In this document: positions 7,631 to 17,169 of the stretch, in pieces
Numbering within the stretch: the stretch's first letter is position 1
Layout of the letters: every line of letters begins with the position of its first letter
Assembly: GCA_032160165.1 (NCBI GenBank)
Contig: JAVHWA010000006.1
Span: 1 to 64,000 of the forward strand
Direction: 5' to 3'
DNA: 64,000 nucleotides
DNA from: QHXM01 sp032160165
Lineage (GTDB): Bacteria; Acidobacteriota; Blastocatellia; Pyrinomonadales; Pyrinomonadaceae
Notes under the pieces: generated by a model
What the model was told of the DNA's origin: nothing
The model's database searches: none
What the model saw: the letters and a program-made list of their open reading frames with translations, nothing else
Program-made: the position numbers and the translations under genes

Positions 7631-9420
7631 AATTTTCCGGTTCCGTCATGGCGGCGCTTTATCTTGTCATCGGACCGTCAGTATGCGCTCAACAGCCGAC
7701 TCCTACACCTTCTCCCCAGCGCAGCGGTCGCCCATACAGCGGAGGCGAGCCCATCAAGGCTCCACCTCCAGCCGGCCCGCAGGCGCCATCGCCGGTGGTG
7801 TTCACCGATATCACCGCTCAGTCCAAAATCGATTTCAGGCGCGCGGCCTCTCTTACTTCGCAAAAATATCTTTTGGAGTCGATGGGCGGCGGGGTCGCCA
7901 TGTTTGACTACGACAACGACGGGCGCATGGATCTTTATTTTACGAACGGCGCGCTGCTTACGGATCCGATGCCCAAGGGCGCGATGCCGGACAAGCGCGA
8001 GCCAAGGTTTTGGAACCGCCTGTATCATCAGAAGGCGGACGCCACATTTGAAGACGTGACCGAGCGCGCCCGCGTAAAGGGCGAGGGATATTCGATGGGC
8101 GCGGCAGCGGGTGACTTCGATGCCGACGGTTTCGTCGATCTCTATGTAACAGGCTACGGCTTCAATATTCTTTATCGGAATCGCGGTGATGGAACTTTCG
8201 AGGACGTGACAAAACGTGTGGGAATCGCGGCCAGCGGCTGGAGCACGAGCGCTGGTTGGTTCGATTACGATCGCGATGGGCGGCTTGACTTGTTCGTAGC
8301 GCGCTATGCGGACTGGGATTTCGAGAAGGGCGCGATCTACTGTGGTGATCTCCGCCCAGGCTTTCGCGCCTATTGTCATCCGGACAACTTCAAAGGCGCG
8401 TCGAATCTGCTCTTCCATCAGAAGGCTGACGGAACGTTTGAAGAAGTTTCGGCTTTGGCGAAAATCGCGAACCCGAATGGCAAGGGGCTCGGAGTTGCCT
8501 TCGCTGACTTCGATAACGATGGCTGGACCGATGTCTTTGTAGCCAATGACAGCGTCCGGCAGGAACTTTATCGAAACAAGGGCGATGGGACATTTGAAGA
8601 CCAGGCGCTGGTTGCCGGCGTCGGATACGACGAGAATGGCAAGACTTTCGCGGGGATGGGTGTCGATGCGCGCGACTACGATAACGATGGGCTGCCGGAC
8701 ATCTTCATCACCGCGCTTTCGAATGAAACATACCCACTTTACCGGAACAACGGCGACGGTTCCTTTAATTACACGACGAACTCGTCCGGGATCGGCCGGA
8801 TCACTCTGCTCAATTCTGGCTGGGGTACTCGTTTCTTCGACGCGGACAATGACGGCTGGCTGGATATCTTCGTCGCCCAGGGTCACGTGCTGGACACGAT
8901 CGAGAAAACGTCGGCTTATCTCAAATATAAACAGGCGCCCCTCTTGATGCGAAACACCGGGAAAGGATTTGTAAATATTTCGGCGACGGCAGGTCAACCA
9001 TTCAATACACCGCTGACAGCTCGCGGAGCGAGTTTCGGAGACCTGGACAACGATGGCGACACAGACGTCGTGATCGGCGTAGTCGAAGGCGCGCCAGTTG
9101 TTCTTAGAAATGAAGGCACGCGGAACCACTGGCTTGGGGTCTCGCTGGCGGGCGCCGGGTCGAACCGCAATGGACTGGGGGCGCGGACCACCATGACGAA
9201 TGAGAATGGAGACAAGCGGACCTCTGACGTCACAAGCGCCGGCAGCTATCTCTCAGCCAACGACCCTCGCGTAATATTCGGTTTGGGATCTACTACGAGA
9301 GTGAAAATGGTAGAAGTCATCTGGCCCGGAGGCCGCATCCAACGAGTTGCGAACCCCGGCATCGATCGTTACCTCGTAATTAAGGAGCGTGACGCAACCT
9401 CCAAAGAAGAAAGAAGGTAA
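7513..9420 (+). CDS. Secreted FG-GAP/UnbV (CRTAC1-like) protein
   Basis: Up to 635 residues. After a hydrophobic export signal (MAALYLVIGPSVCAQQ) and a proline/threonine-rich linker come FG-GAP repeats (DYDNDGRMDLYFT, DFDADGFVDLYVT, DYDRDGRLDLFVA, DFDNDGWTDVFVA, DADNDGWLDIFVA, DLDNDGDTDVVIG), predicted to bind Ca2+ and fold as a beta-propeller, and an ASPIC/UnbV end (NRNGLGARTTM ... VIFGLGS ... VEVIWPGG). The start is doubtful: the GTG at 7513 has an AGAGGG box made by the repeat array, whereas the signal peptide points to a start near the ATG at 7648. Shares architecture with the gene at 9.9 kb, with a small OmpA-like gene between them, so these look like one transcription unit. Role unknown. 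Confidence 0.8.
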   Translation: MRYSILRSSVLKLGPGFKSRAGDFRVHSSSQRPSAYSALKFSGSVMAALYLVIGPSVCAQQPTPTPSPQRSGRPYSGGEPIKAPPPAGPQAPSPVVFTDITAQSKIDFRRAASLTSQKYLLESMGGGVAMFDYDNDGRMDLYFTNGALLTDPMPKGAMPDKREPRFWNRLYHQKADATFEDVTERARVKGEGYSMGAAAGDFDADGFVDLYVTGYGFNILYRNRGDGTFEDVTKRVGIAASGWSTSAGWFDYDRDGRLDLFVARYADWDFEKGAIYCGDLRPGFRAYCHPDNFKGASNLLFHQKADGTFEEVSALAKIANPNGKGLGVAFADFDNDGWTDVFVANDSVRQELYRNKGDGTFEDQALVAGVGYDENGKTFAGMGVDARDYDNDGLPDIFITALSNETYPLYRNNGDGSFNYTTNSSGIGRITLLNSGWGTRFFDADNDGWLDIFVAQGHVLDTIEKTSAYLKYKQAPLLMRNTGKGFVNISATAGQPFNTPLTARGASFGDLDNDGDTDVVIGVVEGAPVVLRNEGTRNHWLGVSLAGAGSNRNGLGARTTMTNENGDKRTSDVTSAGSYLSANDPRVIFGLGSTTRVKMVEVIWPGGRIQRVANPGIDRYLVIKERDATSKEERR

Positions 9421-9427
9421 ACACCGA

Positions 9428-9913
9428 ATGAGATTTCGACCGTTGAATAGGAACAGCATGAAAGTGGCGATCGCTACTTTGTGTTTAGTCCTCGGAGCAA
9501 GCGGCAACTTAGTTGCGGCAGATAGTTGTCCGGCCTTTGATAAGTTTTCTGATGTGAACTGTGAAGACTTGAGCGCCCGCTTGGATAATTTCGCCGTAGC
9601 CCTCGCTACCGAGCCAAATGCTCGAGGGACAATCGTTGTCTACGAAGGAAAATACCGAAACGGTAAAGCTCCGCGACGTGGCGAAGCGCAAGCGAGTGCT
9701 TCGCGAATCAAAGACTATCTGGTCAATTCGCGCGGTGTCAGTCCGGCGCGCATCGTCGTAGTCAACGGCGGATTCCGCGACGATTACGCAGTGGAATTAT
9801 GGATTTGTCCGCAAGGGGTCACGGTGCCGGTTTCCCCAACTCTGACTGCGACCCATGTAAAGTTTAGGAAAGGTAAAATCAGCAAGCGCGAATACAAGTG
9901 GTCCTGCCTGTAA
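9428..9913 (+). CDS. Small secreted OmpA-like domain protein
   Basis: About 161 residues from the ATG at 9428; a second ATG at 9458 has AGGA six bases upstream and would give a shorter signal peptide (MKVAIATLCLVLGASG). The mature part reads like a reduced OmpA-C domain: IVVYEGK, then EAQASASRIKDYLVNSRGV, then ARIVVVNGGFRDDYAVELWI, the beta-alpha-alpha-beta order of the peptidoglycan-associated fold. Two cysteines (SCPAFD, VNCEDL) near the mature N-terminus and two near the C-terminus (WICP, WSCL) may form disulfides. It starts 8 bases after the stop of the preceding FG-GAP gene and is likely co-transcribed. Peptidoglycan binding is possible but the key motif is degenerate. Confidence 0.6.
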   Translation: MRFRPLNRNSMKVAIATLCLVLGASGNLVAADSCPAFDKFSDVNCEDLSARLDNFAVALATEPNARGTIVVYEGKYRNGKAPRRGEAQASASRIKDYLVNSRGVSPARIVVVNGGFRDDYAVELWICPQGVTVPVSPTLTATHVKFRKGKISKREYKWSCL

Positions 9914-9943
9914 GAACTCGGCGTAACGCGTCAATAGATACCG

Positions 9944-11800
9944 ATGTTTTTTTCGCATTCAAAGAAGTGTGTCTGCGCCCCGGCGGTTTTACTATCGCTC
10001 TCTCTCCTCGCCGCTGGTCCGCAACTCTTCGCACAGAACGCGCAGCCGACCCCGCCTCCCCCGCAGCAGGGCATGGGGGGAGTCTCTACCGGGACGGCAG
10101 TCACTTACACTTCGAAGCGCACAGTCGGTATGGTTGATCCCAAGGCGCCGGTGGTATTTGAAGACATCACCGGACAAACCGCACTTAGAACTTTCACCCA
10201 CCACTCGGGCAGCGTGGCCAAGGACTACATCTTTGAAACGCCATCAGGCGGCGTTGCCATCTTCGATTACGATTCTGATGGACTGCCGGATGTATACCTG
10301 CTCAATGGTTCCACGATTGCGGCGATGCAGGGCAAAGAAAAGCCACCTCGGGCCGCGCTCTTTCGCAATAAAGGAAACTGGCAATTCGAAGACGTGACCG
10401 AGAAGGCGGGGGTCGCGAACGAACGCTGGGGATTCGGCGTGGCAGTCGGCGACTACGATAATGACGGACGGCCCGATTTGTATGTCGGCAATTTCGGAAC
10501 ATCGCGCCTCTATCACAACAACGGCGACGGGACATTCACCGACCTTGCGGAAAAACTGGGAGTCGCGCGGAAGGGGTGGAGCACGGGTGCTACCTGGGGA
10601 GATTATGACAACGATGGTCGTCTGGACTTGTTTGTACCAGGCTACGCCCAGATCGATTTGAATAATTTGCCGCCAAGTCCCTCAGAAGTTGATAAGCCAG
10701 GCGGTGTAAAGAAGAACTTTTGCCAGTTTCGTGGCGTGACGGTAATGTGCGGCCCACGGGGCCTTAAGGGTGAAGGCGACACTCTCTATCATCAAAAATC
10801 GGATGGCAGCTTCGAGGACGTCAGCGCCAGGGCCGGTGTCAATGACCCTGACGGCTATTACGGATTCTCTTCCGCGTTCGTACACGCGGACGATGATGAT
10901 CTGCTTGATCTAATAGTCGTCAACGATTCGACTCCGAAGTTGCTTTATATCAACAAGGGTGACGGGACGTTCGAGGAAGTCGGATATCCATCTGGTGTGG
11001 CGCTAAACGAGAACGGCCGCGAACAGGCAGGAATGGGGCTCGGCGTCGGTGACTATGATAATGACGGGCGCGTTGATTTTTATATCACCAACTTCTCCGA
11101 CGATTCCAACACGCTGTATCACAACGACGGAGGCGGAAACTGGACGGACGTCACGTTTCCATCGGGACATGGCGAGACGACGATTCCGTTTCTGGGCTGG
11201 GGAACCAGTTTCGTGGATTTCGACAACGACGGTTGGACGGACCTGTTGATTGCGAACGGTCATGTCTATCCGGCGGTCGATTCGCACCAGTGGGGGACAA
11301 GTTTTGCGCAACAGCCATTGCTGTTCCGTAATCTTGGGACCGGTCGGTTTGCGCGTGTGGGCGCGGCGCCTGGCAGTGGTCTCGCCATCGCGATTCGTGG
11401 GCGCGGCCTGGCTATAGGCGATCTCGATGGTGACGGCCGACCTGATGCCGTAATAAACGATCTCGATTCGAGCCCGACCGTGCTTCGAAATGTAACAAAA
11501 CCTGCGGGTCATTGGCTGGCGCTAAGGTTGAGCGGCGACGTTGCGCACAAAAGTCCCAGGGATGCGGTGGGAGCGATTGCCTACCTGACTGTGGAGAAGA
11601 TACGCCAGCGCCAGGATGTGATTAGCGGGGCCGGCTACGGTTCGCAGAATGATCCTCGGCTCCATTTTGGAATTGGCGCCGCGACAAAAATCGACAAGCT
11701 CGAAATCGTCTGGCCTAACAGGACAAAGGAAGCCATCGCAGTTCCAGGCGTAGACCGCGTCTTGACCATCGTCCAGGGCAAAGGTGTTGTTGGGAAATGA
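9944..11800 (+). CDS. Secreted FG-GAP/UnbV (CRTAC1-like) protein
   Basis: 618 residues with a signal peptide ending near LFAQNAQPT, a Pro/Gln-rich linker, six or more FG-GAP calcium loops (DYDSDGLPDVYLL, DYDNDGRPDLYVG, DYDNDGRLDLFVP, DYDNDGRVDFYIT, DFDNDGWTDLLIA, DLDGDGRPDAVIN) and a C-terminal UnbV stretch (LHFGIGAATKIDKLEIVWP). Closest in layout to the gene at 7.5 kb; the two probably arose by duplication. A cysteine pair in KNFCQFRGVTVMCGPRG sits in a loop also present (YCGDLRPGFRAYC) in the paralogue. The gene ends 29 bases before a heptamer repeat. Exported; binding or scaffold role suspected only. Confidence 0.8.
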   Translation: MFFSHSKKCVCAPAVLLSLSLLAAGPQLFAQNAQPTPPPPQQGMGGVSTGTAVTYTSKRTVGMVDPKAPVVFEDITGQTALRTFTHHSGSVAKDYIFETPSGGVAIFDYDSDGLPDVYLLNGSTIAAMQGKEKPPRAALFRNKGNWQFEDVTEKAGVANERWGFGVAVGDYDNDGRPDLYVGNFGTSRLYHNNGDGTFTDLAEKLGVARKGWSTGATWGDYDNDGRLDLFVPGYAQIDLNNLPPSPSEVDKPGGVKKNFCQFRGVTVMCGPRGLKGEGDTLYHQKSDGSFEDVSARAGVNDPDGYYGFSSAFVHADDDDLLDLIVVNDSTPKLLYINKGDGTFEEVGYPSGVALNENGREQAGMGLGVGDYDNDGRVDFYITNFSDDSNTLYHNDGGGNWTDVTFPSGHGETTIPFLGWGTSFVDFDNDGWTDLLIANGHVYPAVDSHQWGTSFAQQPLLFRNLGTGRFARVGAAPGSGLAIAIRGRGLAIGDLDGDGRPDAVINDLDSSPTVLRNVTKPAGHWLALRLSGDVAHKSPRDAVGAIAYLTVEKIRQRQDVISGAGYGSQNDPRLHFGIGAATKIDKLEIVWPNRTKEAIAVPGVDRVLTIVQGKGVVGK

Positions 11801-11828
11801 ATTGGGGCGCGGGGCGCTAAGAAGTTAT

Positions 11829-11944
11829 GAGGTTTGAGTTTTGAGTTTTGAGTTTTGAATTTGCCGCTCCTAATGTAACTTTCACCAACCACCCGCCGAC
11901 ACCCGACACCCGAAACGCAAAACCCGAAACCCGAAACCTGACAC
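11829..11944. repeat. Inverted heptamer array, GTTTTGA / CCCGAAA type
   Basis: Left arm 11829-11863 has GGTTTGA and three GTTTTGA units; right arm 11890-11944 has degenerate CCCGACA and CCCGAAA units, whose complement GGTTTCG matches the left unit at most positions. The loop is about 26 bases. The same heptamer type is found at 26.0 and 55.9 kb. Confidence 0.8.
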
Positions 11945-12010
11945 CGCGTGTAGCTTCCAACATTCCCATGTCGAGTTTGCAAAAGGGTGTATGATGCCCA
12001 GTTGAACATT

Positions 12011-13207
12011 ATGCGCCGAATCGATCTAACAAGAGCACAAGCGGCAAGGTCGAACACGATCCGCGATATTAACCGGCAGATCGTGCTCAACTATGTACGC
12101 GAGCGTGAACCGATTTCGCGCGCGGACATCGCTCGCGAGACTGCTCTGCAACGTTCTACGGTCTCCACCATCATCGATGCCTTGCAGACCGATGGCCTGA
12201 TCGAAGAGATCGGAGCCGGCGAATCTACTGGTGGTCGTAGACCCACTCTTCTAAGGATTCGAACAGCCGGCGTGATGGCTATCGGTGTGGACATTGCACC
12301 CTCGCAGACGACCGTCGCGGTGAGCAATCTTGCAGGCCGTGTGCTGGAGCAGGAGAGCTTTCCTACCGATGCTCAGTTTGAAAAAACAATCTCGCGCGTC
12401 GTCGATTGCGTGCGCGAGATGCAGCGCAGGTACAAGAGTTCGATAGAAGCCGTCGGAGTCAGCTTACCCGGGCTGGTGGATGCCGCCATGAGTCGCGTGA
12501 CGTATGTTCCTTACTTTAAGTGGCGCGACATTGAGATCGCAAAGTACATTTCGAATGCCACCGGTTTGCAGGTAACCGTCGAGAACGACGCGAACGCGGC
12601 CGCGCTGGCGGAGCTTTGGTTTGGTCGCCCTGAGGTGAGTCATGTAAGAGACTTCATCATGGTACTGGTCGCCGAGGGTATCGGAACCGGGATCGTCTTC
12701 GACGGGCAGATTTACAAAGGGCAGTACAGCGCAGCAGGCGAGTTCGGTCATATGATTATCGGACAGCAAGCTCCCGTCGCATGCTCGTGTGGAAACTATG
12801 ATTGCTGGGAGGCATTCTCGTCAGAGCGCGCAACTCTGGCGCGATATCTGGCGATGACTGGTGAGACCCAGGACTCAGGTTCGCTCGACTTCTCGGAATT
12901 AATCGATCGCGCGCTGGGCGGCGAGACCGCAGCCAGAGATGCGTTGCTCGAGACCGCGCACTACCTGGGGATTGGCATTTCAAATTTGATCGTCGGCTTT
13001 AGCCCCGAGGCAGTGATCGTCGGGGGCCGCATAACGCGAGCCTGGTCGCTAGTGGCCGAGGCGTTGGGTGAAACCGTCGAACGAAGCATCCGCAGGGGAT
13101 TGCCTTCGGCTCGCATCATCGCATCCAGCCTGGGAGACCCGCCGACATTGATGGGCGCGTTGAGTCTCGTGCTGGCGAATAAGTTCGCTTCAGCGTCGGC
13201 CGCCTGA
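12011..13207 (+). CDS. ROK-family transcriptional regulator (NagC/XylR type)
   Basis: About 398 residues: a winged helix-turn-helix at residues 15-75 (ISRADIARETALQRSTVSTI) followed by a ROK domain with ENDANAAALAELW, GIGTGIVFDG and the zinc site CSCGNYDCWE. The phosphate-binding loop that kinases of this family carry as DxGGT reads DIAPSQTT here, so it should sense a sugar rather than phosphorylate it. It faces the TonB-dependent receptor gene downstream, with a near-palindrome in between (13252-13269), which fits control of the alpha-glucan locus; this is inference. The ATG at 12011 gives the usual family start (RRIDLTRAQAARSNT); a GTG eight codons earlier is less likely. Confidence 0.85.
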   Translation: MRRIDLTRAQAARSNTIRDINRQIVLNYVREREPISRADIARETALQRSTVSTIIDALQTDGLIEEIGAGESTGGRRPTLLRIRTAGVMAIGVDIAPSQTTVAVSNLAGRVLEQESFPTDAQFEKTISRVVDCVREMQRRYKSSIEAVGVSLPGLVDAAMSRVTYVPYFKWRDIEIAKYISNATGLQVTVENDANAAALAELWFGRPEVSHVRDFIMVLVAEGIGTGIVFDGQIYKGQYSAAGEFGHMIIGQQAPVACSCGNYDCWEAFSSERATLARYLAMTGETQDSGSLDFSELIDRALGGETAARDALLETAHYLGIGISNLIVGFSPEAVIVGGRITRAWSLVAEALGETVERSIRRGLPSARIIASSLGDPPTLMGALSLVLANKFASASAA

Positions 13208-13248
13208 TCTCGACGCGAAAGTTTTTTGGGCCGAAACCGGGAAAAGTA

Positions 13249-13281
13249 TTGACAGCTTTTGAAAACTGTATTACTTATACT
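13249..13281 (+). promoter_or_regulatory. Candidate promoter with overlapping operator for the receptor gene
   Basis: A perfect TTGACA (13249-13254) is followed by TATACT (13276-13281), but the 21-base spacing is longer than usual, so the exact -10 is unsure. Overlapping it is the near-palindrome ACAGCTTTTGAAAACTGT (13252-13269; 14 of 18 positions symmetrical: ACAG-n-TTT-nn-AAA-n-CTGT), a plausible site for the ROK regulator encoded just upstream. Confidence 0.4.
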
Positions 13282-13467
13282 TCGTTCGGTTAGGCAACAA
13301 ACTATTCACTCGGGCGTTTTAATCAGCTAAATCGCAAATCTCGGGAGCCATCACGCAGAAGCCTGCGTCTCTGGCTGCACATCCGTTGTTGGGGACGAAA
13401 CCAGGATTCTCGCTACAGGGCAGGGGTTTCGACTCCAAATCTTCCTACTCGCACACGAGGTTCAGCC

Positions 13468-16400
13468 ATGACGACAATCTGGAGAGTCAGACGTCTTCTC
13501 CCAGGAATCAGCGTTTTAGCATTGCTCGCCGTTTTCGCGCTTCCGGGGCAAGCTCAATCCAATAAGGGAGCAATCGTTGGGACTGTCAAAGATCCGGCCG
13601 ACGCCCTGGTAGTGAGCGCCAAGATCACGGTCACGAACACGAAGACCGGCGAAGTTCGCGACGCAGAGACTGGCGGTGAAGGTACTTATACGGTGACGAA
13701 CCTCGAGCCCGGCACGTACAACGTAAAGGTCGAGGCCGCTGGCTTCCAGGCAATTTCTGTCGATGCTGTCCAGGTGGAGACGAATTCGCGTTTGCCGCTC
13801 GACTTGAAGTTCACCGGCGTTGCCGGCAGTGTCGGAGCAGTAACCGTCACATCTGAGTTAGCGCCGCTGGTGGAAAGCGAGACCAGTGTACGCGGCGACA
13901 TCATCACCGGCCGACAAGTTACTGATCTACCAATCCCGCAAAGAAACTTCACACTGCTGGCTGCGCTTTCACCCGGCGTGACGCGTCCTAACATGGGACT
14001 ACTGGGTGGCGGCGGTAATTTCGTGAGTGGTGGTGGTGGGCAGAACAATACCGAGTCCACGCGCTTCCGCGAATCAGGTGGTTCGGTGCTGGTGATTAAT
14101 GGCGCCCGCGCGACTAACAATAATTTCACACTTGATGGCGTTGATAACAACGAATCGCAGTTTGGCCAGATTGCTATATATCCAAACCCGGATGCGATCG
14201 CCGAGTTTAAGATTGAATCCAGCGTACCTTCGGCCGAATCAGGGCGTGCCGGTGGCGGGATCATCTCGACCACGTTCAAATCTGGTGGCAATTCAGTTCA
14301 TGGAACGATAGGCGAGATTTATCAAGGCCGCTTTTTGAGTGCGGCTGCCAGCCAGTTTGATGATGACGTCACCAACAGGGTCCCAAACTATGTAACGCAT
14401 AACTACTACGGCACTGTGGGAGGGCCGATCTTCCTGCCCAGATTCGGCGAGGGCACTCCGCCATTTTACGACGGTCGTAACCGCTCTTTCTTTTTCTTCT
14501 CTCTAAACGGACAGCGCAACAGCACGCCCATCTTTGGCGGCACCGGCGATCCAAATGCCGTTCCTGTGCCGACGGCGAGGATGCGCGTGGGCGACTTCAG
14601 TGAGTTATTGGCACCAGGCACGCGAGCATATACACGAGCAGGCGGCGGCACGGTGACAGCACAGAACGGGACCATCTTTGCTCCCAATGGGACACCGATC
14701 CCCGGTAACGATCTACGAAACTGTCCCTCCTGCGGCGCGTTCTCGCCTTTTGCGCTTGCCTATATTAACGCGTTCCCGCTGCCGAATCTTCCGGGGGCCG
14801 GTCGCAACTATCGTACTAACCGCAAGGAGCATGCGATCGTCGATAGTTATGATATCCGCATAGATCAGCGCCTACACAGCAATAACAATTTCTTTGGCCG
14901 TTACAGCAAGTCGAATACGGCGCGGTCGCGCGACAACTTTTTTCCTCTCGGCAGCTCGCCCAACGGAAATGATTTGCCAGCCGGACCATCAGCAGGCGAC
15001 GAGTTTGGCAACTCAAAGGGCTTTACCATGGGTGATACCCACATCTTCTCGTCCAGTGTAGTTAATGACGCCCGCTTTGGCGTAAACCGCGTTCAGATCG
15101 GTATCTTCAATACGGGGGTCAACGGCACAGGCGGATTCAACGCGAACGTCTCGGCGGCTCTCGGTGCGCGCAACATCAACCTGGGCCCGAGCAGCAGCGG
15201 CATAGTATTGGTGGGAATTGTGGACAACCTCACTGGGCAGGATCGTGCTACTGAGTTCACCGGCGATGGTGGTCCCTTCTACTTTCTTTCCAACAATTTT
15301 AATTTTGCAGATGCCGTAACAGTTGTGAAAGGAAATTCATCATTCAAGTTCGGCGGTGATCTCCGCGTGCGTCAAAACAGCAATTACGACGGCGGACGCA
15401 ACGGCGGCACCAAGGGCAACACTCAGTACGGGACCACCGATAGCGGATTCGTCTCGGGCAATTACAACGGGATCGGCCCAAATGACACCGGCTCTTCGCT
15501 TGCGAATTTCCTTCTCGGCTATCAACCGGGGTTTGTCGGCCGCGGCGATCCGGGTGGTCCGTACTTCCAGTCGAGCAAAGAGATGGCCTTCTTCGTGCAG
15601 GACGACTGGAAAGTAAACTCCAGTCTCACACTCAATCTTGGTTTGCGGTATGACATCTTTACTGCTCCAACTGAGCGGTATGACCGCCAAAGTAACTTTG
15701 TGCCGGCGACCAGAACGATCCAAATGGCCGGAGATGGTGCCCCCGGCGGTCGGGACCTGGCGAATACTGACAGAAACAATTTTGGTCCACGCATTGGTTT
15801 CGCCTGGAGCGGTCTGAAGGCCGACAAGACGATAGTGATCCGCGGCGGCTATGGTGTTCTTTATGCAGTCGACGTCAGCGCAGCACAACCCCTCACCGCG
15901 AATCCGGGTACCGGCGCAGCCAGCTACGCTTGCACGCCAATTACCAACCCCGGCGGTTGTCCCACTGTCTTCCAAACTCGCTACCCGTTCGACGTCGGCT
16001 ATCCAACGGCGCCCTTCACCATCGCGACGCCGGGCTCGAGTTTTGCCGCGCCGACCACGGGTGGTCTCATACTTTTCAACGATCCGAATCGAACGGATGA
16101 GATGTATCACCAGTACAACTTGACGGCGCAGTATGAGTTTAGGCCGGGCTGGCTCGCCGAAGTTGCGTACGTCGGCTCAAAGGGTCGAAACCTGCTCGTA
16201 CTGCAAAATATCGGAACCGGCAATGATGAAGGAGGACCGGGCTCACGTGAGGTTCTCGGTATTGGCGCGATCACTGCAACGCGGTATAGAGGCAGGTCAA
16301 GCTATGACTCGTTCCAAAGCAAACTCGAGAAGAGGTTCGCCGACGGCTTGTCTATTCTTGCTTCCTACACCTGGGCCCATTCTATAGACGATTCTCCGGG

Positions 16401-17043
16401 CGGTATCTGCTCCAATGGCGCCAGTGCCCGAGATTGCGGTCCTGACGATCCCACCAGACCTCAACTTGAGAAAGGTAACTCGGACACCGACATTAGACAT
16501 CGTTTTACGTTCTCGAATGTTTATGATCTGCCGCTTGGGCGTCATAGAAGCTTTGGCAAAGACATGCCGAAAGCCCTCGATGCTGTTCTCGGCGGGTTCC
16601 AGCTTAATAACATCGTCACCTGGCAGAGTGGTCCCGTATACAATGTTACCTGTAATGGCGGCCGCGTCGATCTGCTTGGTGATCCAACGCCGACGTCAGC
16701 TCAACAGGCCCAGGGCCTGCAGCTTAACCGCGCGGCGTTCAGATGCGCGACCACACGAGTGTTCCCAGCCGATGCCGGCAGTCCACACATCGGCTCACTT
16801 GGCCGCAACGTGTTCCGCGGAGGGCAGCAGTTTTACTGGGATGCATCGCTCTTCAAGAACTTCCCCATAAGTGCGATCAGCGAAGCCTTCAATGTCCAGT
16901 TTCGTTTCTCAGCCTATAATGTGCTGAACCGCGTGAACCGTTCAACGCCGAACGGCGACATAAACAACGCGGGCGACTTTGGACGCGACACCAGCGAGCA
17001 GCGACGACGGCAGATGGAGTTTTCGCTGAAGTTAATCTTCTAA
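13468..17043 (+). CDS. TonB-dependent receptor with carboxypeptidase-like regulatory domain (Oar/SusC-like)
   Basis: 1191 residues. Signal peptide ending at GQAQSNKG; a carboxypeptidase-regulatory-like beta-sandwich (IVGTVKDPADALVVSAKITV ... YTVTNLEPGTYNVKVEAAGF, residues 30-110); a plug region with SVGAVTVTSELAPLVESE and VINGARATNNNFTLDGVDNN; then a large outer-membrane barrel ending in the aromatic residue of FSLKLIF. Such receptors bring oligosaccharides or other large solutes through the outer membrane with TonB energy. The position directly upstream of starch-type GH13 genes suggests malto-oligosaccharide uptake, but no SusD-like lipoprotein is nearby. RBS is weak (CGAGGTT). Ends in a strong terminator hairpin. 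Confidence 0.85.
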   Translation: MTTIWRVRRLLPGISVLALLAVFALPGQAQSNKGAIVGTVKDPADALVVSAKITVTNTKTGEVRDAETGGEGTYTVTNLEPGTYNVKVEAAGFQAISVDAVQVETNSRLPLDLKFTGVAGSVGAVTVTSELAPLVESETSVRGDIITGRQVTDLPIPQRNFTLLAALSPGVTRPNMGLLGGGGNFVSGGGGQNNTESTRFRESGGSVLVINGARATNNNFTLDGVDNNESQFGQIAIYPNPDAIAEFKIESSVPSAESGRAGGGIISTTFKSGGNSVHGTIGEIYQGRFLSAAASQFDDDVTNRVPNYVTHNYYGTVGGPIFLPRFGEGTPPFYDGRNRSFFFFSLNGQRNSTPIFGGTGDPNAVPVPTARMRVGDFSELLAPGTRAYTRAGGGTVTAQNGTIFAPNGTPIPGNDLRNCPSCGAFSPFALAYINAFPLPNLPGAGRNYRTNRKEHAIVDSYDIRIDQRLHSNNNFFGRYSKSNTARSRDNFFPLGSSPNGNDLPAGPSAGDEFGNSKGFTMGDTHIFSSSVVNDARFGVNRVQIGIFNTGVNGTGGFNANVSAALGARNINLGPSSSGIVLVGIVDNLTGQDRATEFTGDGGPFYFLSNNFNFADAVTVVKGNSSFKFGGDLRVRQNSNYDGGRNGGTKGNTQYGTTDSGFVSGNYNGIGPNDTGSSLANFLLGYQPGFVGRGDPGGPYFQSSKEMAFFVQDDWKVNSSLTLNLGLRYDIFTAPTERYDRQSNFVPATRTIQMAGDGAPGGRDLANTDRNNFGPRIGFAWSGLKADKTIVIRGGYGVLYAVDVSAAQPLTANPGTGAASYACTPITNPGGCPTVFQTRYPFDVGYPTAPFTIATPGSSFAAPTTGGLILFNDPNRTDEMYHQYNLTAQYEFRPGWLAEVAYVGSKGRNLLVLQNIGTGNDEGGPGSREVLGIGAITATRYRGRSSYDSFQSKLEKRFADGLSILASYTWAHSIDDSPGGICSNGASARDCGPDDPTRPQLEKGNSDTDIRHRFTFSNVYDLPLGRHRSFGKDMPKALDAVLGGFQLNNIVTWQSGPVYNVTCNGGRVDLLGDPTPTSAQQAQGLQLNRAAFRCATTRVFPADAGSPHIGSLGRNVFRGGQQFYWDASLFKNFPISAISEAFNVQFRFSAYNVLNRVNRSTPNGDINNAGDFGRDTSEQRRRQMEFSLKLIF

Positions 17044-17067
17044 CAATTTTTCAAATGCTTTCACTTG

Positions 17068-17112
17068 ATCGAGTGGCGCGTTTGTTTGTCGCGTGCCACT
17101 CGATTGTTTGTT
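17068..17112 (+). terminator. Hairpin terminator after the receptor gene
   Basis: ATCGAGTGGC (17068-17077) pairs with GCCACTCGAT (17095-17104), the stem being extended by partly paired GC bases, and is followed by TGTTTGTTG. It begins 25 bp after the receptor stop codon. Confidence 0.65.
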
Positions 17113-17169
17113 GAGGTCTCCCCCGCAGGCGTTCCATCCTGGAATCGCACCGTTTCTAACGAGGTTGTC

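Noticed and set aside
7678..9129. 483-codon open frame on the minus strand
   Set aside because: It lies wholly inside the FG-GAP gene on the other strand, is opened by the repeated GAY-GGY codons there, and has no family features.
12011..13207. Sugar kinase function for the first ROK protein
   Set aside because: The ATP phosphate loop is DIAPSQ instead of DxGGT and a helix-turn-helix is present.
13468..17043. A classical SusC/SusD starch utilisation pair
   Set aside because: No SusD-like lipoprotein is encoded next to either receptor; the neighbours are TPR proteins.
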